Shown here: in pieces, positions 42,853 to 47,981 of the stretch | How positions within the stretch are numbered: the stretch's first letter is position 1 | How the letters are laid out: the number at the start of each line of letters is the position of its first letter | Assembly: GCA_949288415.1 (NCBI GenBank) | Contig: CASEKE010000005.1 | Location: 1-47,981 of the forward strand | DNA length: 47,981 nucleotides | Reading direction: 5' to 3' | DNA from: an uncultured Spirochaetales bacterium | GTDB lineage: Bacteria > Spirochaetota > Spirochaetia > Sphaerochaetales > Sphaerochaetaceae | Notes under the pieces: model-generated | The model's database searches: none | The model's input: only the letters and a program-made list of their open reading frames with translations | Told to the model about the DNA's origin: nothing | Program-made: the position numbers and the translations under genes

Positions 42853-43772
42853 CAGACCTTCTCCTTTTCGGCCTTGCCGAGAAGTCCCTCCGGCTTCAGG
42901 AGGAGTATGAGTATGAGTATCGCGAACGCGATCGTATCCTTGTAACCCTGGGGAATCCCGAGGACCGCGACGCCGAACGTCTCAAGCAGACCGAGCAGAA
43001 TGCCTCCCAGCATCGCTCCAGAGATGTTCCCTATCCCGCCTGCAACGGCTGCGACGAATGCCTTGAGGCCTGTCATGGTTCCCAGCGATGGATAGCACTT
43101 GTAATCGAGGGCGATGAGCATTCCGCCAACTGCCGCAAGGGCGCTGCCGATCGCGAAGGTAAGCGAAATGACCATGTCCACGTTTATTCCCATGAGCTTC
43201 GCCGTATCCTGGTCCAGAGATGTAGCGCGCATGGCCTTTCCCAGCCTTGAGCGGCTTACGAAGAAAGAAAGCGCGACCATCATCACCAGAGAGACGGCGA
43301 GGACCAGGATCTGATGCGGGGTTATCGAGACGCCAGCAATGATTATCGGTGAATTGTCGAACGGATAGTCGAGCTTTCTGGACTGGGTCCCCCACAGCCA
43401 TGCGGCTCCGTTGGAAAGAATGAACGACACTCCGATTGCGCTCAGGAGAGGTGCGAGTCTGGTAGCTTTCCTGAGCGGCTTGTACGCGACGCGCTCGATG
43501 ACGATTCCAAGTCCTGCGCAGAACAGCGCGGAAAAAAGCATCGCGAGCATGAACGCCGCAAAGGTCCAGGCCCCAAGAGGAGCCGAACCTCTGAGATAGT
43601 TGAAGACGAACATCCCTATGTATGCACCGACCATCAGGATGTCGCCATGGGCGAAATTGATGAATTTGAGAATTCCATATACCATGGTATAGCCCAGGGC
43701 GATGAGCGCATAGATTCCGCCGAGCGTTAGACCGTTGGTAAAATGTTGAAAGAATACTGCGACCGAACTCAC
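42852..43772 (-). CDS. livH: Branched-chain amino acid ABC transporter permease LivH
   Basis: A 306-residue permease with about eight helices: NGLTLGGIYALIALGYTMVYGILKFINFAHGDILMVGAY is the strongest family signature, and GKAMRATSLDQDTAKLMGINVDMVISLTF is the ATPase-contact loop. The start is placed at GTG 43772, because GGAGG lies five bases before it and the protein then begins six residues before FFQHFTNGLTLG as in relatives. ATGs at 43805 and 43793 would place the ribosome site inside the gene. Confidence 0.93.
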   Translation of the reverse strand: MSSVAVFFQHFTNGLTLGGIYALIALGYTMVYGILKFINFAHGDILMVGAYIGMFVFNYLRGSAPLGAWTFAAFMLAMLFSALFCAGLGIVIERVAYKPLRKATRLAPLLSAIGVSFILSNGAAWLWGTQSRKLDYPFDNSPIIIAGVSITPHQILVLAVSLVMMVALSFFVSRSRLGKAMRATSLDQDTAKLMGINVDMVISLTFAIGSALAAVGGMLIALDYKCYPSLGTMTGLKAFVAAVAGGIGNISGAMLGGILLGLLETFGVAVLGIPQGYKDTIAFAILILILLLKPEGLLGKAEKEKV

Positions 43773-43813
43773 ATTCTCCTCCCGGGCAGGCATATGGCCG
43801 CCCATCAATGCGA

Positions 43814-43841
43814 GAAGACACCCCCAGAAGGGGATGTCTTC
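43814..43841 (-). other. Strong hairpin between livK and livH
   Basis: A 12-base stem (GAAGACATCCCC with GGGGGTGTCTTC on the minus strand, one wobble pair) and loop TTCT. No T tract follows, so it is more likely an mRNA-stabilising or partly attenuating element that keeps livK mRNA more abundant than livHMGF. Confidence 0.7.
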
Positions 43842-43871
43842 ATCTCGGAAACGTCCTCAATGGGAACGACG

Positions 43872-45029
43872 TCAGTCGACCTGGATGAGCTTTCCGTTGT
43901 CAACAGTGTATGAGCCGAGGAACACTGGAGTGGTTCCCTCGACCTCGTAGATACCCTGATATGCGACGAGGTCGCCGTTTGCCGCAAAGTTGACGGTACC
44001 CGTCACTCCCTGGTAATCCTTGATTCCCGCGATTGCGTCACGGACGGCAGCCCTGTCGTTGCCGGCCTTTGCAATTGCCTCGAGGATGATGTTGGTAGCA
44101 TCGTAGGCGTTGGTTGCGAACGAATCGGGAGCTACTCCGAACTGCGCGGTGTACTCGTCTACGAACGTTTTGTATGCCTCGCTCTCCTCGACCTGTGCAG
44201 GAGCGACGTAGATTACGCCGTCCGTATAGTCGCCGGCAAGGTTGTAGATGTCAGGATTGGAAAATCCGTCGCACGAAAGGAACGGAACGTCGATTCCGAG
44301 CTGGGATGCCTGCTCGAGCTGCTGCGCCATCTCTACGGTGTAGTTCGGTATATAGATAGCCTCGACGCCCGAAGCCTTGAGTCTGGTGAGCTGCGTCTTG
44401 AAATCCTTGTCGCCGATCTGGGCAGTCTCGACTGCGCTGACCGTTCCGCCGCAGGCCTCGAATGCTTCCTTCATTCCTTCATATAGTCCCTGGCTGTAAT
44501 CGTTCTTGATATAGAGGCAGCCGATGTTCCTGTAGCCGAGAACCTCATAGAAGTAATGTCCTGCGACATCGCCCTGAAGTCCGTCCGAAACGACGGTTCT
44601 GAAGACGTAGTCGCCAATATTGGTGATGTCCTTGTGGGTTGCCGACGGACTGATCATGGGGATACCCTCGTTCTGGCATCTCTCGCCTACCGCGAATGCG
44701 ACACCGGTGAACACAGGACCGACAAGTGCGGTGATATTGTCCGAAGAACTGAGCTTCTCGATTGCGGCAAGGCCCTTCTCGACCGTACCTTCGCTGTCTT
44801 CGGTGATCATATTGACCATCTTGCCGTTGATTCCGCCATTTGCGTTGCACTTGTCGACCGCAAGACGGACTGCGTTCTCGCAGAGAATGCCGTAGTTGGC
44901 GTTGTCACCTGTCATCGGGCCTATGAAGCCGATGTTGTAGCTATCGGAGTCCGTACTGCCTGCGGCAAATGCGCCGGAGACTGCAACGAGAGCAACCATT
45001 GCAATGGCAAAAAGCTTTCTTCCCTTCAT
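43872..45029 (-). CDS. livK: Branched-chain amino acid ABC transporter substrate-binding protein LivK
   Basis: A 385-residue periplasmic binding protein (Peripla_BP_6). The signal peptide MKGRKLFAIAMVALVAVSGAFA ends in an AFA type I site; no lipobox cysteine is present, so the protein should be free in the periplasm, in line with a diderm cell. The mature start YNIGFIGPMTGDNANYG and the IPMISPSATHKDITNIGDYVFRTV segment are classic. GGAGG precedes ATG 45029. It heads the liv operon; the ligand is probably a branched-chain amino acid. Confidence 0.95.
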   Translation of the reverse strand: MKGRKLFAIAMVALVAVSGAFAAGSTDSDSYNIGFIGPMTGDNANYGILCENAVRLAVDKCNANGGINGKMVNMITEDSEGTVEKGLAAIEKLSSSDNITALVGPVFTGVAFAVGERCQNEGIPMISPSATHKDITNIGDYVFRTVVSDGLQGDVAGHYFYEVLGYRNIGCLYIKNDYSQGLYEGMKEAFEACGGTVSAVETAQIGDKDFKTQLTRLKASGVEAIYIPNYTVEMAQQLEQASQLGIDVPFLSCDGFSNPDIYNLAGDYTDGVIYVAPAQVEESEAYKTFVDEYTAQFGVAPDSFATNAYDATNIILEAIAKAGNDRAAVRDAIAGIKDYQGVTGTVNFAANGDLVAYQGIYEVEGTTPVFLGSYTVDNGKLIQVD

Positions 45030-45069
45030 TTCTTACCTCCAGAATCACTTTTTCAAGCGATATGAAGAT

Positions 45070-45098
45070 TGTATACACAAATTTGTATATTTATGCAA
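45070..45098 (-). promoter_or_regulatory. livK promoter with internal palindrome
   Basis: TTGCAT (45098-45093), 17-base spacer and TATACA (45075-45070). The spacer contains the perfect palindrome ACAAATTTGT (45077-45086), a good place for a repressor to bind. Confidence 0.65.
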
Positions 45099-45199
45099 CC
45101 AATATGCTTGTCTATTTTCAAAATATTGCATTTGAGCGAGGTCGAGATGTCCAGCAGGCCCAGCCCTGAGAAGATAAGGACGGCAAAATTAGGAAAAAG

Positions 45200-45228
45200 T
45201 GGCACAATGTGCGGCGATGGGTTAGACT
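45200..45228 (+). promoter_or_regulatory. Putative promoter of the HAD phosphatase gene
   Basis: TAGACT (45223-45228) ends six bases before the ATG, with TGGCAC (45200-45205) 17 bases upstream, overlapped by the palindrome GCACA-A-TGTGC (45202-45212). No Shine-Dalgarno site. The gap back to the livK promoter (about 100 bases) shows no gene. Confidence 0.4.
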
Positions 45229-45234
45229 TTCTGC

Positions 45235-46011
45235 ATGGACAGGATAAAGGCTCTGTTTCTGGACATAGACGGAACGCTTCTTTCGCACAGAAGCAAGCAA
45301 ATACCCCCATCCGCAGTCCGGGCGCTCTGCAAGCTGCAGGAAGAAGGCATTCTTCTCATTGCGGCAACGGGAAGGCATTACGTCGATCTCGGAGGACTCC
45401 CGATCTCGCAGATCGGGTTCGACTACCACGTAACTCTCAACGGACAGCTCATCTTCGACAAAAACGGGAAACTGCTCGTGGGCAGACCTTTCAGCGTCGA
45501 TGCGACCCGGGCGGTCAAGAAGCTCTTCGACGAAAAAAAGGTTGCTGTGATGCCTGTCACGGAAGGCGGAAACCTTATAAACTTCATCGACGCCAAAGTA
45601 AGGTATGCATTCGAAGCGATATCCACAAAGCTCCCGCTTGTCGGATCCTACGACGGCGAGACAATATACCAGGCGATGATATACTCGAGCAAGGAATACA
45701 TGGAAAAGGCGGCAGGAGAAATACCGGACACCTACCCCGTCCGATGGAACGAGTTCGCAATCGATATCCTCCCTAAAGGAGGCGGAAAGGAGCATGGAGT
45801 GTCCGACATGATGGATATTCTCGATCTGGGAAAAGATGAAATCATCGCTTTCGGGGATGGAGAGAACGACATAGGGATGCTTTCACTTGCCACCAGAAGC
45901 GTCGCCATGGGGAATGCCGACGAGGATGTCAAGAAAGCGGCAAGCTACGTCACTACGGACATAGACGACGGGGGAATCGAGAATGCGCTGAAGTATTTCG
46001 GCCTGATCTGA
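45235..46011 (+). CDS. HAD-superfamily phosphatase, Cof-like (subfamily IIB)
   Basis: A 258-residue haloacid-dehalogenase hydrolase. Motif I is LFLDIDGTLLS (Asp10, Asp12), motif II is LLIAATGR, motif III lysine is in PKGGGKEHGVSDMM, and motif IV is IIAFGDGENDIGML. The C2B cap lies between residues 80 and 180. The pattern GDGxNDxxML plus HAxVAMGNA identifies the Cof/YidA branch, which acts on sugar phosphates and related compounds. It is a single gene whose stop codon abuts the stop of the convergent gene. Confidence 0.93.
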   Translation: MDRIKALFLDIDGTLLSHRSKQIPPSAVRALCKLQEEGILLIAATGRHYVDLGGLPISQIGFDYHVTLNGQLIFDKNGKLLVGRPFSVDATRAVKKLFDEKKVAVMPVTEGGNLINFIDAKVRYAFEAISTKLPLVGSYDGETIYQAMIYSSKEYMEKAAGEIPDTYPVRWNEFAIDILPKGGGKEHGVSDMMDILDLGKDEIIAFGDGENDIGMLSLATRSVAMGNADEDVKKAASYVTTDIDDGGIENALKYFGLI

Positions 46012-46347
46012 TCAGAACTCGACGGAACCTTCTATCGAGACGCTGGTATTGTCCAGCAGCTCCGTCGGATCCTCGAGCCAATCGCCGATCTTGTCCAGAC
46101 TGACTTCTCCATGATACGTAGGATATGCAATCAGCTCCACTTCAGGTCCATCCTGTCTTACGTCATCGTCCTCTCCGATGCCCGGCAGGTCGATTATCGA
46201 ACTCCTTCGCTCCATGGCCGGAGTCGCAGGAATGCGTACAGGTTCGATTGCGTTACGGCGAAGGATCAGTACGATCATGACAAGCACAAGGCATGTCAGC
46301 ACCGCCGCAAAAAAGCACATAAGCTTGAAACGTGAATCGTCCTTCAT
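46012..46347 (-). CDS. Hypothetical single-pass membrane protein, 111 residues
   Basis: Not recognised. One membrane helix near the N-terminus (FKLMCFFAAVLTCLVLVMIVLIL, residues 8-30) is followed by RRNAIEP and an acidic outer part (DLPGIGEDDDVRQDGPEVEL). The topology is probably N-in with the rest outside the inner membrane. It has its own promoter and no Shine-Dalgarno site. Low composition bias and a proper promoter support it as a gene, but there is no homology evidence. Confidence 0.6.
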   Translation of the reverse strand: MKDDSRFKLMCFFAAVLTCLVLVMIVLILRRNAIEPVRIPATPAMERRSSIIDLPGIGEDDDVRQDGPEVELIAYPTYHGEVSLDKIGDWLEDPTELLDNTSVSIEGSVEF

Positions 46348-46354
46348 ATCAGAA

Positions 46355-46383
46355 AATATAACATATCACATCGCAAACGGCAA
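46355..46383 (-). promoter_or_regulatory. Promoter of the small membrane-protein gene, probably leaderless
   Basis: TTGCCG (46383-46378), 17-base spacer and TATATT (46360-46355), seven bases before the ATG at 46347. Confidence 0.55.
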
Positions 46384-46409
46384 AGAGAAACGGGGCCGCA
46401 GCCCCGTTT
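46381..46409 (-). terminator. Terminator of the epimerase-cupin operon
   Basis: Perfect nine-base stem AAACGGGGC-TGCG-GCCCCGTTT (46409-46388) followed by CTCTTTG, directly after the cupin stop. It overlaps the next gene's -35 region. Confidence 0.8.
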
Positions 46410-46410
46410 G

Positions 46411-46743
46411 TCATGAAAGGAAATCCTCTCTCTTCGGAGTGAAGATATCGATGAGCGTCCCCTCTTCCAGGCATACAGCCCCATGGACGACCATCGGCTG
46501 CTTGTACGTAGCATCTCCCGCCGATACGACCTTCTTGACGCCGTCGATATCGAACTCGAACTTTCCGCTGACGATATAGGAAATCTGTTCGTGCGGGTGT
46601 TTGTGAAGACTGCCCACGGCACCTTTCTTGAAATGCAGCTCGCATACCATCAGATTGTCGCTGTACGCGAGGATCTTTCTCGTAACTCCGGGATCGGTTT
46701 CCTTAGCGGCAATCTCGGAATTGAAATGGAAATTCTCGACCAT
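46411..46743 (-). CDS. Cupin-domain protein
   Basis: A 110-residue single cupin barrel. Metal ligands are visible in motif 1 (GSLHKHPHEQISYIVSGKFEFDIDG: His47, His49, Glu52) and motif 2 (GDATYKQPMVVHG: His87). Small cupins of this type include KdgF-like sugar-ring enzymes and sensor proteins; the exact reaction is not clear. It starts five bases after the aldose epimerase stop, with AGGAG overlapping that gene's end, so a role in sugar metabolism with the epimerase is plausible. Confidence 0.85.
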   Translation of the reverse strand: MVENFHFNSEIAAKETDPGVTRKILAYSDNLMVCELHFKKGAVGSLHKHPHEQISYIVSGKFEFDIDGVKKVVSAGDATYKQPMVVHGAVCLEEGTLIDIFTPKREDFLS

Positions 46744-46748
46744 AATAA

Positions 46749-47603
46749 TTATTCTCCTTTCCTTGTCGGATGAAATTCGATTGTAAAACAGCTTTCCCTC
46801 TCGTCTCCGGATGCCACCTCGACGAGTGCAGCCTCCTTCACGAAACCTTTCGCATGGAGATTATGGGCATCTGTAGACCCCGTCTGCGGCTCCACGCAGA
46901 CGAAGTTCTTGTCAGGAGATGAGTAGACCACCACGTGCTGGAAATCGGAACTAGCCGAAAGGTCGGCCACGAAGTCCCTGTATATCAGCTCCGCATGGAA
47001 TGAGCCGTCCGTCATGAATACGGTGTCCATGTCGATCTCATCCTTTGCAAGTTCAAGATGAGGCACGGCCACGGTCTCTCCTGTAGGAATCTTGTCGCTG
47101 CGCATCTTCATCTCTCTGGCGGTATCTACTTTTATCTTCAGGAGGGAATCCTTAGTGAAGAACGGATGGAGCGCAAGACTGTAGGCAAAACCGACACTGT
47201 CGCTGTCAATCACCGAAAAATGCCAGTGCAGCGAATTCTCGGAAACCTGCAACGTCAGATAGAAACTGCCCTTGTAGGGAAAGAGCACGTTGTTACCATC
47301 GAAATCCACATGGGCAACCACTCTGTCCTTCTCGAGACAATCCACTTTGAACTTCTCATGACGCAGGAAACCATGCATCATTCCCTCTATCCTTCTACCA
47401 TCATATACGTAGAAGCCTTCGTCCACCCTGTTCGGCGTCGGAAAAAGCACTGGTATGGCATAGGTCGCTCCTTCGGCCTTCCTGACATCGTCGGCAACGA
47501 CTATATCGAAACCTCTGTAACAGACGGATCTGACCGTCATTCCGTCATTCGGGTCGAACACGACTCGAATCGGTCCATTCCCAATCTCAAGATAGTTTTC
47601 CAT
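46749..47603 (-). CDS. Aldose 1-epimerase family protein
   Basis: A 284-residue galactose-mutarotase-like beta-sandwich protein. Probable catalytic residues are His in GMMHGFLRHEKF and SLALHPFFT, and Glu in FVCVEPQTGSTDAHN, matching the His/His/Glu set of GalM-type enzymes. YAIPVLFPTPNRV corresponds to the family's PxLFPxxGR segment, with the glycine absent. It interconverts alpha and beta sugar anomers; the sugar is unknown. The start is ATG 47603 (MENYLEIGNG), since the frame upstream to 47816 looks non-coding. The roughly 260-base gap upstream holds tRNA control signals but no gene. Confidence 0.9.
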   Translation of the reverse strand: MENYLEIGNGPIRVVFDPNDGMTVRSVCYRGFDIVVADDVRKAEGATYAIPVLFPTPNRVDEGFYVYDGRRIEGMMHGFLRHEKFKVDCLEKDRVVAHVDFDGNNVLFPYKGSFYLTLQVSENSLHWHFSVIDSDSVGFAYSLALHPFFTKDSLLKIKVDTAREMKMRSDKIPTGETVAVPHLELAKDEIDMDTVFMTDGSFHAELIYRDFVADLSASSDFQHVVVYSSPDKNFVCVEPQTGSTDAHNLHAKGFVKEAALVEVASGDERESCFTIEFHPTRKGE

Positions 47604-47619
47604 TGTATCCACACACAGA

Positions 47620-47648
47620 TGATACAACAGATGGCCGGTTTGGGCCAT
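47620..47648 (-). promoter_or_regulatory. Possible promoter of the epimerase gene
   Basis: TATCAT on the minus strand about 15 bases before ATG 47603, with TGGCCC 17 bases upstream. The match is weak; coordinates are approximate. Confidence 0.25.
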
Positions 47649-47790
47649 AAGCAGCGCCATTCTTTTTTTTCGGGAGGTCGAGCATCGCGCCGGAAAATAG
47701 ACAAAACCTTGCCGTGCAACAAGATGAAGGAAAAGAGACAAAGTCCCGGAAGGAAAGGATTGCAGAGGACATGTTTTTTTGAAAAAACTG

Positions 47791-47819
47791 TTGACACTAT
47801 ATCGTAAATTTGGCAAGAT
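47791..47819 (+). promoter_or_regulatory. Promoter of the tRNA-His/tRNA-Arg unit
   Basis: Perfect TTGACA (47791-47796), 17-base spacer and CAAGAT (47814-47819, weak). It lies about 45 bases ahead of the first tRNA. Confidence 0.5.
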
Positions 47820-47863
47820 ACTTCACGTCGAAATCGAACGGCATGCCGCCGATGTCGTCAAAT

Positions 47864-47936
47864 GGTGGAAGTAGTTCAGTGGTAGAGCGCCAGATTGTGG
47901 ATCTGGTTGTCGAGGGTTCGAATCCCTTCTTCCACC
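47864..47936 (+). tRNA. tRNA-His (anticodon GTG)
   Basis: Acceptor GTGGAAG/CTTCCAC with the extra encoded G(-1) at 47864 facing C73 at 47936, which is diagnostic for tRNA-His. D arm GTTC/GAGC, anticodon stem CCAGA/TCTGG with loop TTGTGGA (anticodon GTG) and T arm GAGGG-TTCGAAT-CCCTT. CCA is not encoded. Confidence 0.96.
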
Positions 47937-47941
47937 CATAC

Positions 47942-47981
47942 GCGCTCTTAGCTCAGCTGGATAGAGTGTCGGACTTCGAAT
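47942..47981 (+). tRNA. tRNA-Arg (anticodon TCG), cut by window edge
   Basis: Five bases after tRNA-His: acceptor GCGCTCT, D arm GCTC-AGCTGGATA-GAGT, then anticodon stem TCGGA and loop CTTCGAA (anticodon TCG, reads CGA). The 3' half lies beyond the window. Confidence 0.88.

Noticed and set aside
45200..45215. Sigma-54 promoter (TGGCAC) before the HAD gene
   Set aside because: The conserved GG and GC of -24/-12 are eight rather than ten bases apart, and the TTGCA element is missing.
45069..45776. Open frame overlapping the start of the HAD gene
   Set aside because: It lies in another frame over a clear HAD phosphatase, has no motif and starts inside the livK promoter.
47604..47816. N-terminal extension of the aldose epimerase
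   Set aside because: The extra 71 codons have no similarity to the family, begin inside the tRNA promoter and contain homopolymer tracts; ATG 47603 gives the normal protein length.
1..47981. CRISPR arrays, insertion sequences, prophage or integrase sites
   Set aside because: No direct repeats with regular spacers, no terminal inverted repeats with a transposase gene, and no integrase or phage structural genes were seen.

Overview
The window looks like a chromosomal segment of an anaerobic, diderm spirochaete, most likely near Sphaerochaeta or the host-associated Sphaerochaetaceae/Treponema-like lineages. This is inferred from several things: the 5' end of a 16S rRNA gene with spirochaete-like sequence at the left edge, a nine-subunit V-type (not F-type) ATPase, oxygen-independent ribonucleotide reductase (NrdD/NrdG), a 2[4Fe-4S] ferredoxin, the DapL route to diaminopimelate, and a RarA protein carrying a methyltransferase-like tail. 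No phage, transposon, CRISPR array or toxin-antitoxin island was seen. About 48 protein genes, three tRNAs and one partial rRNA are packed tightly. Many start and stop codons overlap (ATGA, TGATG, TAATG), and no gap between genes exceeds 300 bases.

Layout, left to right: (1) 16S rRNA 5' end (minus) with a promoter, and a divergent LUD-domain gene. (2) A minus-strand operon, 10500 to 1039, encoding V-ATPase subunits G/H-C-I-K-F-E-A-B-D followed by a universal stress protein and a PTS IIA (Ntr-type) protein. (3) tRNA-Pro(GGG). (4) A plus-strand oligopeptide ABC uptake operon (lipoprotein binding protein, two permeases, two ATPases), 10988-17310. (5) A minus-strand four-gene unit, 20737 to 17340: SPFH membrane protein, a 54-residue ribbon-helix-helix regulator, ABC ATPase and ABC-2-type membrane protein, behind a promoter covered by TGATATC repeats. 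(6) nrdD (with a glutaredoxin-like tail) and nrdG. (7) A minus-strand lysine/peptidoglycan operon dapB-dapA-dapL-lysA plus a hotdog thioesterase. (8) An unknown 175-residue protein, topoisomerase III, ferredoxin, xseA-xseB. (9) An FGGY kinase, a pseudouridine synthase and a YccA-like membrane protein. (10) A lipoprotein next to the rarA-methyltransferase fusion, then a CBS-ACT protein. (11) A complete branched-chain amino acid ABC operon livK-H-M-G-F. (12) A HAD phosphatase, a small membrane protein, an aldose-1-epimerase/cupin pair, tRNA-His and a cut-off tRNA-Arg(TCG).

Together these genes describe a fermentative cell that imports peptides and amino acids, runs a rotary V-ATPase and makes DNA precursors without oxygen. 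The clearest cross-window signal is regulatory: seven genes without a Shine-Dalgarno sequence have a -10 hexamer 6-8 bases before the start codon, which predicts leaderless mRNAs. The most system-like accessory unit is the SPFH/RHH/ABC-2 operon with its candidate autoregulatory operator.
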